DNA of 64,000 nucleotides from Abelmoschus esculentus (GCA_035048815.1 JAUCBN010000049.1:4223501-4287500), one strand, 5' to 3'; positions 45,531-57,302 are shown, counted from the first letter of the stretch. Made by a program: numbers and translations. Notes: a model not told the origin generated them from the sequence alone.

Positions 45531-45846
45531 CATGATCTCCTCCCTTTTCTTTATTAATATATTAGGATTAATTAGTTTATTTTTATTTCTTTTTATTTTC
45601 TCTAATTATTTTTTTCTTTAAGTACTTTTTCTTTTTGTGTGTTTTATTATTTTTAGGTTAATAAGCAAGAATAAAGGAGAAGTAATTCAAGCAGGAACTC
45701 TGTCGAGGCAATAAAACAGTGCCAGGGCCGCAGCAGTCCCAACGGGTAGAACAGTGTAATGGCTACTCTGCCGAGATTCATGCCGCAGCAGAAAAAGGAA
45801 ACGGTTACAAACGGCTAGTGGTTTCAATGGTCCCAAGGCCGAGGCC

Positions 45847-45854
45847 TATATAAG
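45847..45854 (+). promoter_or_regulatory. Putative internal promoter TATA box of ORF2 (A5)
   Basis: GAGGCCTATATAAGAAACTCC, 155-162 bases before the ORF2 ATG at 46009; conserved in A3 and A6. Confidence 0.55.
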
Positions 45855-46008
45855 AAACTCCTTCCTCTTGAACTATTCACTCTTGCTTTCTTGTTTTCTT
45901 TAGTATTCATAACAATCTCTCTCTCACATTACTTTCTGCTACTAATTTTCGCTAAACTCCAGAATCTCTTCAAGAAAAACCTACAAGAACTCACATCTCT
46001 CTATCTTG

Positions 46009-46041
46009 ATGGCAACATATAAAAGATTCGCCCCAGCCAAC
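46009..46041 (+). pseudogene. ORF2 first exon-like piece of A5, cut by A6
   Basis: ATG plus ten codons, MATYKRFAPAN, ending where A6 is inserted; the gene resumes at 55010 (VEDRFNRSFIARKLWEEQ). The CCAAC at its end is the A6 target copy. It is not a true exon. Confidence 0.9.
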
Positions 46042-47369
46042 TGATAAGTGCTCAACACACTATCACTTTTTACTCCTTTTATGGGCATTAATTACCAAAT
46101 ATACACCCACTTGGACCAACGCATGCACTCAACGTGATATATTTAGAAGTTATACTCATATAGATAATATTTACAGAAAAAGGCACGTTTTACTGCATTT
46201 TCATATCTGTGCAGGAGAACCAGTGCCGCGGCAGAGACAAGGCCGAGGCAGGACCTAATGCCGAGGCAGTAGCAGAAAGACAGGAAGCAAGACTATAGGC
46301 GATGGAAAGATAAAAATCCAAGGAACGTGTCTGGACTTGAATCCCGTGGATCGGAGATGGCTAGCACAAGGAAAAGCCCAAAGGAAGACCACGCGGGAAA
46401 GCCTCCTTAGTCGAATCAAACTTGGAAATATAATATTATTATGTACTTGACTTGTTCCCTACTCCAAGTTGTATTCTACTTAGGAAAGGTTTGCCCTAGG
46501 TTTAGCCTGTATAAAGACCTAGCCACCCAATGTACAATACACGAAATACCTAGGGAGAGAGCCGACTTCTACTCTTGTTTCTTTCCTCTCCATCATGTTC
46601 TAAACCTTCTTAGGGATTAGGTGAAGGTTGTAGAGTATTTGTGAGAGGAGATTGTACTTTGTCTTTCATTCAATGCAATAAAGTTATCAAGGTTTGCTTA
46701 TCCTTTGTTATTCTTTGTTTTCACAATTGAGCTCGGGAGAGGATATTGTGAATCATCCATTTATCTAAGCTCGAGAGAGTTAGATTCACGAAAGGGATAA
46801 GTACGGTGTTTCAATCGCGAAATACTAACTCGGCCTAGGGATAGGTTAAGAGTTTCAGCGGCTAAAAGAAGTGTGAGATTGGTTGGTGAGTATAATTGGT
46901 TCATGCCGGGAGGTATCATCAAGGACTAGTCATCAACAGTACTCTGACTTAGGGATAAGCGGAGTCATTCAAGGACACTTTGCCGAACTTTGGTAAAGTC
47001 TGCCCACGAGCAAGGGATTGCCGCGGCAGATAGTGTTATCGTTGCCCAGGCAGTAAACTGCAGTGCTGTTGAGGCAGTGATATACGATTGCATTGGACAG
47101 AGACGAGTCAATCAATTCCACAATACGACACAACTGGATCCTAGCCCATCTCTCTCTACTATTTCAATCCTTTACTTTCATTTTAGTTATTTTAGTTTAG
47201 ATAAATCAAATCAACTTATTTGTTTTTTTATCTTTCTACAGAACAAGGAGGTGAAGAAAGCATATTGAGTATACCGGTCCCTGAGTAGACGATAACTCGA
47301 TAATATACTTATCACTTATTACTTGCGATGTGTCCAATTGCACTGAACGCGCACTTTTGACACGCGACA
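46042..47369 (+). repeat. 5' LTR of A6
   Basis: 1,328 bp, TGATAAGTGCTCAACACAC...GACACGCGACA. The TATA position reads CTGTATAAAG. Nested hairpins CACAAT/ATTGTG (46722, 46745) and ATCTAA/TTAGAT (46763, 46780) both enclose CTCG(G/A)GAGAG. Confidence 0.95.
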
Positions 47370-47375
47370 AGTTTT

Positions 47376-47393
47376 TGGCGCCGTTGCCGGGGA
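47376..47393 (+). promoter_or_regulatory. Intact primer-binding site of A6 (tRNA-Asp)
   Basis: TGGCGCCGTTGCCGGGGA, an exact 18-base complement of the plant tRNA-Asp 3' end as I recall it. Confidence 0.92.
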
Positions 47394-47499
47394 CTGACAA
47401 CTAAATTTTGTTTTCTTTATTTTCTTGTTTCTTTTTACTTTTACTAACATATTTTCTTTTTCTTTAAAAATTATAGGTGTGTTTCAAGCAAATCAAGAA

Positions 47500-48801
47500 T
47501 TTCCTTGATTAAACGATGATTATCTATGCCAACCAAGAGCAACCCATCAAGTTCATACATGGGCAAATTTTTGTTTTAATTGTGGAGATGATCATTTGAT
47601 TAACAATTGCCCGTATAGTACTGGAACATATGGCCACTTAGAGGACTATAGATGGAACCAACAACAAAATCTTTCATGGTATGATCAAAACGCTCAAAAT
47701 TTTTACCATGAAAATTTTGTTAATGTTACAGATAAGCCATGGCAATATAATTCTTCTCAAGAGTATCCAAATTCATTGGAAGAAACATTGAAAGCATCAA
47801 TGGCTAGAGTTGAAGAATTTATGACAAAACAATCAAGGCTATTGGATGCACATATAGCTAGATTGGATGCACCCTTGTAGGATTCAGAAGATCAATTACA
47901 GAAATCCATATATGCCATGGATGAGTCTCTTGAAATAATTGTCGCGGCAGTAGAGAAGCCTGAACAGGGCAATGTCACGATACCACTCAACGAGGCCGAT
48001 GAGAGTAGTGCTCTAGAAAATTCTGAGGAGTCTGATTCCCAGGATGTTACGGCAGCAATGATGCTGAAAAAGGAAGGTGAAGATTACTCTCACTCACAGT
48101 TGCCGGGGCAGTTACACGAAGACATGCTTGATCAACAAGATGGCAATGTTGTGATAATGGAATATGAGATGGTAACGAATGAACCTTTTGAATTCTTTAA
48201 AAACTCATCTCTTCCATTACAGGTATCTTTCGAGGAATCAACGTTACAAGATTTGAAGTCATCACAAATAGGATATGATTAATTGGAAGATGATATTTTA
48301 TCTGTGACAATTCCATCTAATATTAGTTCCAAGTCAAAGTCTCTACTGATGGAGATTACTGAGAAGCATAAGAAACAATGTGGGTTGATTCTTGAAGACT
48401 TCAAGAAAGATGATTCTTCACTTGACTTAAACCGAATTTTGGCAAAAGATTGCCACGACAATTGGCTATCATAGCAATTGCCACAACAACGAAGGCTATA
48501 CCCAACTATGATGGAAGTTAACAACAAGGAGGTAATTAAGTGGTTGGATATTGATATAATTTTTTCTAACAAATTATTTTTGCCTTCAGAAACAATATCA
48601 AGTTGGAGGATAGGCATGGATTACAAGAGAACACAAACGGAAGACACCTTCACCATGATAGCACAAATGGGAGTATCTGTATCTGCATTAACCCATATCT
48701 TTTTGAATAGAATTGTCACTCGATGGAGGGTGCAGATGGACCATAAGAAATATCGGAAACGACCCTCCATAAGTTTTCTTTATATTCTTATTTTATATTA
48801 A
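47500..48801 (+). pseudogene. Divergent gag end and shrunken RT stub (A6)
   Basis: One reading frame with stops at 47878, 48280 and 48472. It starts with a zinc knuckle, CFNCGDDHLINNC, of the Athila spacing, then QNLSWYDQNAQNFYHEN, and ETLKASMARVEEFMTKQSRL, as in an Athila gag C-terminus. The capsid part is missing. An acidic linker leads to a miniature RT start: QRRLYPTMMEVNNKEVIKWL, then SSWRIGMDYKR and, repeated, VTRWRVQMDHKK, both like the WRVCMDYRK of A4. No palm, RNase H or integrase follows. The gag end is clearly different from that of A3-A5, so A6 has another parentage here. Confidence 0.7.
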
Positions 48802-49122
48802 TTTTCTCTTTTATTTTATTTGGTATTTTCATGAATTCTCTTTATGGTATTTAGGAATAATTATCTTATCATTATTTGAATGTTTCTTTATTGATGTTTA
48901 TCTTTTTAGGTTAGGTTAATAAAGCAAGAATAAGGGAAAAATAGTTTGCAGTAGGAACTCTGCCGAGGCAATAAAACAGTGTCAGGGCCACAGCAGTCCC
49001 AACGGGCAGAATAGTATAACGGCTAGTCTGCCGAGATTCCTACCGCGGTAGAAAAAGGAAACGACAGAAAAAGGAAACGGTTACAAACAGCTAGTGGTCT
49101 CAACGGTCACAAGGTCGTGGCC

Positions 49123-49130
49123 TATATAAG
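49123..49130 (+). promoter_or_regulatory. Putative internal promoter TATA box of ORF2 (A6)
   Basis: GGCCTATATAAGAAACTCC, 147-154 bases before ATG 49277, conserved with A3 and A5. A pyrimidine-rich leader follows. Confidence 0.55.
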
Positions 49131-49276
49131 AAACTCCTTCCTCTTGAACTATTCACTCTTACTTTCTTGTTTTCTTTAGTATTCATAACAATCTCTCTCT
49201 CAATTACTCTCTGCCTTCTACAATCTCCAGATTCTCTTCAAGAAAAATCTCCAAGAACGCACATCTCTCTATCTTG

Positions 49277-50812
49277 ATGGCTACATACAAAAGATTCGCC
49301 CCAGCCAACGTTGAAGATCGATTCAACCGATCTTTCATCTCTAGGCAACTTTGGGAAGAGCAAGCTTTCCAACATGCGGACGAAGAAAACTACGGCATTG
49401 AACACTACCTCTATGACAAAATTAAGTACCAAAATTGGGAAATTTTCTATTTGCAACCCGCCCAGGCGAACGCCACGATCGTGCGGGAGTTCTACGCTCA
49501 TGGGCCCAGCAAAGACTCCCTATTCGTTCACTGCCGCGGTAGGGCGGTCCAGCTCGATGCCGAGACGATCAACAACTTCTACGGCCTTACCCCAGACAGT
49601 GATATCCATGCCGAATTCTTGGAAGATATCACTGCCGAGGACTATGAACTCATCAAAGACGATCTTTGTTACGGGAACACTCCATGGGAAACCGGTACCC
49701 ATCGAGGACCCGTAACAAGACAAAGCTTGAAGCCGGAGGCCAAGATGTGGAACACCTTCGTCAAAAGACGTCTCATCCCAACATCACACAATAGCACGGT
49801 GGATCGCAAAAGATTAGTGCTTATCCAATCCATCATCAACAAGAGGACCATCAACGTTGGAGAAATCATCCTACGGGAAATTCACGAGTGCGGTAAGAAA
49901 GATAGAGGACCATTGTATTTCCCTTGCTTCATTACGGGATTATGTGTTTCTGCAGGTGTACCCATTGAAGAAACCGATGAATACACGCCCCCAAGACGAG
50001 GATGGACCAGGGACTTCTGCCACAAAGTCATGCAAATCACGCAAGCCGAACCTGTCCAGGCAACGCCGCAGCAGTTCACTGCCGATACTGTTGCCGGGGC
50101 CCAGTACACGGCAGACATGCCTGGTACTGCCCACACCTCTGCCGCAGTAGACCCATACCAAGAAATCTTGCAGCGAATGGCCGCAACGGATCTTCGACAA
50201 CAACGGTACATGGAGTACCAACGGGACTTCAATGGCACGCTAGCCCAGATGATGCTGCACGCCTTCCCGGACCAAGGCGTACAATTCCCGGAATTCCCAA
50301 GCAACATGTTCGTCACCGCCGCACACTACACCGAGACTACACCAGCCCCGGGAGGACCACGAGCATTCTTCCATCTGGACCCTCAGCCCCAATACCAGGC
50401 TGTCGGCCCATCTAGGGCGGTAGATTCTGCCGCGGCCTCGTCTGTCAACAGAAGGCCATCCAAGCGAAGGGTCGTTTTCAGCACTCCACCCAGATCGCCA
50501 ATTATCATGGGCAGTCTACCCGCCGAGATAGATGCATATGTGCACCAAAGTTCAACTATTATCGGCCCAAGCACACACCACACCGGAGGAGCAACTGCGA
50601 TGGGAGGAGGAACGGACGTGATGATAACCGAAGAGATGGCGGATGTTGAAGAAGGAGAAGAAGTAGAAGCCCCGATGCAAAGGACCCCACCCACTCGAGT
50701 CCAGCCGCCGAGGCAAGCAAAGGCGCAACCATCGCCCTCCCCAAGGACAAAGCATTTGGCATCAAGGCCACGGAGGAAAATTGTTACAAGCAGCTCTTCG
50801 GAGTCGCTTTAA
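49277..50812 (+). CDS. ORF2, intact env-position protein (putative plant transposon protein type)
   Basis: 511 codons without a stop, the longest intact frame in the window outside the A4 RT. The ATG at 49277 is chosen because it starts the block MATYKRFAPANVEDRFNRSF conserved in A3 and A5. Residues 1-250 hold ATIVREFYAHGPSKDSLFVH, AETINNFYGLTPDSDIH, RRLIPTSHNSTVDRKRLVLI, RTINVGEIILREIHECGKKD and LYFPCFITGLCVSAGVP, which resemble the 'putative plant transposon protein' domain often annotated in plants. Residues 250-430 are Ala/Pro/Gln-rich; then come an acidic patch (ADVEEGEEVEA) and a basic, Ser-rich tail (RPRRKIVTSSSSESL). KRR and RPRRK stretches could serve nuclear import. No signal peptide, transmembrane helix or coiled coil is evident. 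Function unknown; candidates are a chromatin, nucleic-acid-binding or anti-silencing factor. Confidence 0.8.
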   Translation: MATYKRFAPANVEDRFNRSFISRQLWEEQAFQHADEENYGIEHYLYDKIKYQNWEIFYLQPAQANATIVREFYAHGPSKDSLFVHCRGRAVQLDAETINNFYGLTPDSDIHAEFLEDITAEDYELIKDDLCYGNTPWETGTHRGPVTRQSLKPEAKMWNTFVKRRLIPTSHNSTVDRKRLVLIQSIINKRTINVGEIILREIHECGKKDRGPLYFPCFITGLCVSAGVPIEETDEYTPPRRGWTRDFCHKVMQITQAEPVQATPQQFTADTVAGAQYTADMPGTAHTSAAVDPYQEILQRMAATDLRQQRYMEYQRDFNGTLAQMMLHAFPDQGVQFPEFPSNMFVTAAHYTETTPAPGGPRAFFHLDPQPQYQAVGPSRAVDSAAASSVNRRPSKRRVVFSTPPRSPIIMGSLPAEIDAYVHQSSTIIGPSTHHTGGATAMGGGTDVMITEEMADVEEGEEVEAPMQRTPPTRVQPPRQAKAQPSPSPRTKHLASRPRRKIVTSSSSESL

Positions 50813-53688
50813 ATATTCTTTGTCCATTAATTCAATTTCTTTTACTGTTTTTACTTGTTGCGCATGATTCATATTCTGTTTTTCCGTTTATTCCTTCAAA
50901 ATATAAAGCATTGAGGACAATGCTTGGTTTGAGTTTGAGGGTGCAGATTCACTGCCAAGGCAGCAATCTACTGCCGCGGCCTTGCCAAAAAGGGAGTATT
51001 CCAGTGATTTTTTTTAATTTTTATGCTCCCCGCCTTACTTGAATTAACTGCCTGCACTCTTGCACTGCTCATCATCAGTATTGCCTTAGTTTATTCTTTA
51101 AGGCTATAGAAATCTTTCTCCTTACCATGTTTAGGTTCTGTTAAGAGGGCTTAACCTTAGGATGCTTAAGGATGAAAACTTAGAAGCTTAGTATAGGTAG
51201 AACTTTAAACTTTAAACACTTTTGGGAGTTGTTGGATTATAGGAATTCTTTTAATGAACTTAGGTGATAAAGACTTAGATTTTTGGAAAGTAACTAGAGG
51301 GGCCTACCACCGGCTCTAGAAAGGCTCTTCTTCATGCTAAAGGTGCCTAAAATTGGCTCTAGTATGTTTTAAGGAATATTAAAAAGAAAGAAGAAATTTA
51401 GTGAAAAGAAAAACACAAGTCTTTGAGGTGCACGAAACTGGCTCAAGATTTGGGGTTTGAAAAAGAAGAGAACACTTAACCAATGTCTATTTGTCTTGAA
51501 CTTAGAGTTTATCTAAGAAAGTCTTTAATCAACTTGTCCACAAAAACGCACACACTCACAATTCTTATAGTTTGTTTCTAGGTAAACCCTTGGGTAACCA
51601 AATGGTTAAGACTTAAGAATAGGCCTAGTTATGGTGGGGAGAATACATGGACATGTAAGACCAAGAGAGAGTTTAGTTCGGCAAATTGATGGTTTGCATT
51701 GCTTCAGGACAAGCAATAGTTCTAGTTTGGGGGTGTGATAAGTGCTCAACACACTATCATTTTTTACTCCTTTTATGGGCATTAATCATCAAATATACAC
51801 CCACTCGGACCAATGCATGTGCTTAATGTGATATATTTAGAAGTTATACTCATACAGATTATATTTACCGAAAAAAGGCACGTTTTAATGCGTTTTTATA
51901 TCTGTGCAGGAGAACCAGTGCCGCGGCAGGGACAAGGCCGAGGCAGGACCTGATGCCGAGGCAGCAGCAGAAAGACAGGAAGCAAGACTATAGGCGATGG
52001 AAAGATAAAAATCCAAGGAACGTGTCTTGACTTGAAGACCATGGATCGGAGCTGGCTAGCACAAGGAAAAGCCCAAAGGAAGACCACGCGGGAAAGCCTC
52101 CTTAGCCGAATCAAACATGGAAATATATTATTATTATGTACTTGACTTGTTCCCTACTCCAAGTTGTATTCTACTTAGGAAAGGTTTGCCCTAGGTCTAG
52201 CCTATATAAGGACCTAGCCACCCAATGTACAATACACGGAATACCCAGGGAGAGAGTTGATTTCTATTCTTGTTTCCTTCCTCTCCATTATGTTCTAAAC
52301 CTTCTTAGGGATTAGGTGAAGGTTTACGAGCATTTGTGAGAGGAGATTGTACTTTGTCTTTGATTCAATGCAATAAAGTAATCAAGGTTTGCTTATCCTT
52401 TGTTATTCCTTGTTTTCACAATTGAGCTCGGGAGAGGATATTGTGAATCATCCATTTATCTAAGCTCGGGAGAGTTAGATTCACGAAAGGGGTAAGTACG
52501 CTATTTCAATCACGAAATACTAACTCGGCCTAGGGATAGGTTAAGAGTTTCAGCGGCTAAAAGAAGTGTAATATTGGTTGGTGAGTATAATTGGTTCACG
52601 CTGGGAGGTATGATCAAGGACTAGTCATCAACAGCACTCTGACTTAGGGATAAGCGGAGTCATCCAAGGACAATTTGCCGAACTTTGGTAGAGTCTGCCC
52701 ATGAGCAAGGGATTGTCGCGGCAGACAGTATTGTCGCGGCTAAGGTAGTAAACTGTAGTGCTGCCGAGGCAGTGATATACGATTGCATTGGATAGAGACA
52801 AGTCAATCAATTCCACAATACGACGCAACTGGATCCTAGCCCATCTCTCTCTACTATTTCAACTCTTTATTTTTATTTAGTTATTTTAGTTTCGATAATC
52901 AAATCAACTCACTTGTGTTCTTTACTTTTTCTACAGAACAAGAAGGTGAAGAAAGCATATTAAGTATACCGGTCCCTGAGGAGACGATAACTCGATAAAA
53001 TACTTATCACTTATTACTTTCGATGTGTCCACTTGCACTAAACGCGCACTTTTGACACGCGGCAGTTAGCATGAGGAAAAGCCCAAGACAAAGCCACGTG
53101 GGGAAGCCCCTTAATTGAATTAAACTTGGAAATATTTTAATTATGTACATGACTTATTCCCTACTCCAAGTTGTATTCTACTTAGGAAAGGTTTGCACTA
53201 GGTCAAGCCTATATAAGACCTAGCCGTCCAATGTATTAGATATACCTAGAGAGAGCCTACCACCGGCTCTAGAAAGTCTCTTCTTCATGCTAGAGGTGCC
53301 CGAAATTGGCTCTAGTATGTGTTAAGGAATATTAAAAAGAAAGAAGGATTTTAGTGAAAAGAAAAACACAAGTCTTTGAGGTGCCCGAAACCGGCTCAAG
53401 ATTTGGGGTTTGAAGAAGAAGAGAACACTTAACCAATGTCTATTTGTCTTGAACTTAGAGTTTATCTAAGAAAGCCTTTAATCAACTTGTCCACAAAAAC
53501 ACACACACTCACAACTCCTATAGTTTGTTTCTAGGTAAATCCTTGAGTAACCGAATGGTTAAGGCTAAAGAATAGGCCTAGCTATGGTGGAGAGAATAGA
53601 TGAACATGTAAGACCAAGAGAGAGTAAAGTTCAGCAAATTGATGGTTTGCATTGCTTGAGGACAAGCAATAGTTCGAGTTTGGGGGTG
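50813..53688 (+). other. A6 3' untranslated region, invaded by a duplicated block
   Basis: 50813-51198 and 53258-53688 are A6's own UTR (polypurine tract AGTTTGGGGGTG 53677-53688). Between them lies a copy of A5 UTR + A5 3' LTR + part of the A4 LTR. The outer parts differ from the A5 UTR at many positions, the inner block hardly at all. Confidence 0.85.
51199..53257 (+). repeat. Duplicated block, copy 1 (recipient, inside A6)
   Basis: 2,059 bp matching 56766-58824 at a constant offset of 5,567, with only about four differences noticed. Contains a full A5-type LTR (51736-53064), the GTTAG target copy (53065-53069) and A4 LTR sequence up to CCTAGAGAGAGCC, where it rejoins A6 UTR. Confidence 0.92.
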
Positions 53689-55004
53689 TGATAAGTGCCC
53701 AACACACTATCACTTTTTACTCCTTTTATGGGCATTAATTACCAAATATACACCCACTCGGACCAATGCATGCACTCAATGTGATATATTTAGAAGTTAT
53801 ACTCATATAGATAATATTTACAGAAAAAGGCACGTTTTACTGCGTTTTCATATCTGTGCAGGAGAACCAGTGCCGCGGAAGAGACAAGGCCGAGGCAGGA
53901 CCTGATGCCGAGGCAGCAGCAGAAAGACAGGAAGCAAGATTATAGGCGATGGAAAGACAAAAATCCAAGGAACGTGTATGGACTTGAAGCCCATGAATCG
54001 GAGCTAGTTAGCACAAGGAAAAGCCCAAAGGAAGACCACGCGGGAAAGCCCCTTAGCCGAATATAAACTTGGAAATATATTATTATTATGTACTTGACTT
54101 GTTCCCTACTCCAAGTTGTATTCTACGTAGAAAAGGTTTGCCCTAGGTTTAGCCTATATAAAGACCTAGCCACCCAATGTACAATACACGAAATAACTAG
54201 GGAGAGAGCCGACTTCTACTCTTGTTTCTCTCCTCTCCATCATGTTCTAAACCTTCTTAGGGATTAGGTGAAGGTTGTAGAGTATTTGTGAGAGGAGATT
54301 GTACTTTGTCTTTCATTCAATGCAATAAAGTTATCAAGGTTTGCTTATCCTTTCTTATTCTTTGTTTTCACAATTGAGCTCGGGAGAGAAAATTGTGAAT
54401 CATCCATTTATCTAAGCTCGGGAGAGTTAGATTCACAAAAGGGATAAGTACGGTGTTTCAATCGCGAAATACTAACTTGGCCTAGGGATAGGTTAAGAGT
54501 TTCAGCGGCTAAAAGAAGTGTGAGATTGGTTGGTGAGTATAATTGGTTCACGCCGGGAGGTATCATCAAGGACTAGTCATCAACAGTACTTTGACTTAGG
54601 GATAAGCGGAGTCATTCAAGGACACTTTGCCGAACTTTGGTAAAGTCTGCCCACGAGCAAGGGATTGCCGCGGCAAACAGTGTTATCGCTGCCCAGGCAG
54701 TAAACTGCAGTGCTGCCGAGGCAGTGATATACGATTGCATTGGACAGAGACGAGTCAATCAATTCCAGAATACGACACAACTGGATCCTAGCCCATATCA
54801 CTCTACTATTTCAATCCTTTACTTTCATTTTAGTTATTTTAGTTTAGATAAATCAACTTATTTGTGTTTTTATCTTTCTACAGAACAAGGAGGTGAAGAA
54901 AGTATATTAAGTATACCGGACCCTGAGGAGACGATAACTAGATAATATACTTATTACTTGCGATGTGTCCACTTGCACTGAACGCGCACTTTTGACACCC
55001 GACA
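53689..55004 (+). repeat. 3' LTR of A6
   Basis: 1,316 bp, TGATAAGTGCCCAACACAC...GACACCCGACA, followed directly by the CCAAC target copy and the rest of A5 ORF2. Confidence 0.95.
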
Positions 55005-56373
55005 CCAACGTTGAAGATCGATTCAACCGATCTTTCATCGCTAGGAAACTTTGGGAAGAACAAGGTTTCCAGCATGCAGATGAAGACAACTACAACATTG
55101 AGCACTACCTCTATGACAGAATTAAGTACCAGAATTGGGAAATTTTCTGTCTTCAACCTGCCCAGGCGAACGCCACGATCGTGCGGGAGTTCTACGCTCA
55201 TGGGCCCAGCAAAGACTCCCTCTTCGTTCATTGCCGCGGCAGGCCTGTCCAGCTCGCTACCAAGACGATCAATAATTTCTACGGCCTCACCCCTGACAGT
55301 GACATTCACGCCGAATTCTTCGAAGAAATCACTGCCGAGGACTATGAACTCTTTAAAGACGATCTTTGTTATGGGAACACCCCATGGGAAACCGGTACCC
55401 ATAGAGGATCCGTAACAAGACAAAACCTAAAGTCGAAGGCCAAGATGTGGAATACCTTCGTCAAACGACGCCTTATCCCAACATCACACAATAGCACGGT
55501 GGATCGCAAGAGATTGGTGTACCCATCAAAGAGACGGACGAATACACGCCCCCACGACGAGGATGGACCAGGGACTTCTGCCACAAAGTCATGCAAATAA
55601 CGCAAGCGGAGCCTGTCCAAGCAACGCCGCGGCAGTTCACTACCGATACTGCTGTCGGGGCCCAGTACACGTCAGACATGCCTGGTACTGCCCACACCTC
55701 TGTCGCAGCAGACCCGTACCAAGAGATCTTGCAACGGATGGCAGCAATGGATCTCCGACAACAAAGGTACATGGAGTACCAAAGGGATTTCAATGGCACT
55801 CTAGCCCAGATGATGTTGCACGCCTTCCCGGACCAAGGAGTACAATTCCCGGAGTTTCCCAGCAACATGTTTGTTACAGCCGCCCCTTACACCGAGACTA
55901 CACCAGCCCCGGGAGGACCAAGGTTGTTCTTCCATGCAGACCCTCAGCCCCAATACCAGGCTGCCGGCCTATCTAGGGCAGCAGATTCTGCCACGGCCTC
56001 ATCTGTCAACAGAAGGCCATCCAAACGGAGGGTCGTTTTCAGCACCCCACCCAGATCACCAATTATCATGGGCATTCTATCAGCTGAGATAGATGCCTAC
56101 GTGCACCAAAGCTCCACTGCCGCCGGCCCAAGTACACACCACACCGGAGGAGCAACAGCAATGGGAGGAGGAACGGACGTAATGCTCACCGAAGAGATGG
56201 CTGATGTAGAAGAAGGAGATGAGGTAGAAGCCCCAATCCAACGGACACCACCCACTCGAGTCCAACCGCCCCGGCAAGCAAAGACGCAACCATCGCCTTC
56301 ACCAAGGACAAAGCATTTGGCATCAAGGCCACAGAGGAAAATTGTTACAAGCAGCTCTTCGGAGTCGCTTTAA
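55005..56373 (+). pseudogene. ORF2 of A5, main part
   Basis: Resumes at VEDRFNRSFIARKLWEEQ after the A6 insertion. Conserved blocks ATIVREFYAHGPSKDSLFVH and RRLIPTSHNSTVDRKRLV are present, then about 140 bases are missing (at GATTGGTG/TACCC near 55518) that encode RTINVGEIILREIHECGKKD in A6. This removes part of the core domain and shifts the frame. The second half (from MQITQAEPVQATPRQF, 55591) is open to the TAA at 56371 and ends SSSSESL. Confidence 0.9.
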
Positions 56374-57302
56374 ATTTCTTTGTCCTTAATTCAATATTAA
56401 TTGCTTTACTGTTTCTATTTGCTGTTTTTTTATATTCATATTTTGTTTTGCCGCTTATCTCTTCAAATATAAAGCATTGAGGAAAATGCTTGGTTTGAGT
56501 TTGGGGGTGCAGATTCACTGCCAAGGCAGCAATCTACTGTCGCAGCCTTGCCAAAAAGGGAGTATTCCAGTGATTTTTTTTAAATTTTTATGCTCCCCGC
56601 CTTACTTGAATTAACTGCCTACACTTTTGCACTGCTCATCATCAGTATTGCCTTAGTTTATTCTTTAAGGCTATAGAAATCTTTCTCCTTACCATGTTTA
56701 GGTTCTGTTAAGAGGCCTTAACCTTAGGATGCTTAAGGCTGAAAACTTAGAAGCTCACTATAGGAAGAACTTTAAACTTTAAACACTTTTGGGAGTTGTT
56801 GGATTATAGGAATTCTTTTAATGAACTTAGGTGATAAAGACTTAGATTTTTGGAAAGTAACTAGAGGGGCCTACCACCGGCTCTAGAAAGGCTCTTCTTC
56901 ATGCTAAAGGTGCCTAAAATTGGCTCTAGTATGTTTTAAGGAATATTAAAAAGAAAGAAGAAATTTAGTGAAAAGAAAAACACAAGTCTTTGAGGTGCAC
57001 GAAACTGGCTCAAGATTTGGGGTTTGAAAAAGAAGAGAACACTTAACCAATGTCTATTTGTCTTGAACTTAGAGTTTATCTAAGAAAGTCTTTAATCAAC
57101 TTGTCCACAAAAACGCACACACTCACAATTCTTATAGTTTGTTTCTAGGTAAACCCTTGGGTAACCAAATGGTTAAGACTTAAGAATAGGCCTAGTTATG
57201 GTGGGGAGAATACATGGACATGTAAGACCAAGAGAGAGTTTAGTTCGGCAAATTGATGGTTTGCATTGCTTCAGGACAAGCAATAGTTCTAGTTTGGGGG
57301 TG
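56374..57302 (+). other. A5 3' untranslated region and polypurine tract
   Basis: Noncoding; polypurine tract TAGTTTGGGGGTG at 57290-57302. From 56766 onward it is the source or twin of block 51199-53257. Confidence 0.8.

Larger units (their letters stand above)
46042..55004 (+). mobile_element. Athila-type element A6, nested in ORF2 of A5
   Basis: 5' LTR 46042-47369, 3' LTR 53689-55004, duplication CCAAC at 46037-46041 and 55005-55009. Internal: primer site, gag-end/RT stub, promoter-like leader, intact ORF2, 3' UTR. The UTR has been invaded by a 2.06-kb copy of the A5/A4 junction (51199-53257). It is the youngest of the three nested insertions by position. Confidence 0.92.

Noticed and set aside
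45534..45621. C-terminal extension of the A5 protease frame with hydrophobic tail
   Set aside because: Reached only through a frameshift into AT-rich UTR; not present in A3.
49277..50812. ORF2 as a retroviral envelope
   Set aside because: Position fits env, but no signal peptide, transmembrane helix or cleavage-like site can be seen.
51736..53064. A separate Athila insertion with duplication GTTAG at 53065
   Set aside because: The left flank has no matching copy, and the block is a near-identical copy of 56766-58824, so it is a secondary duplication.
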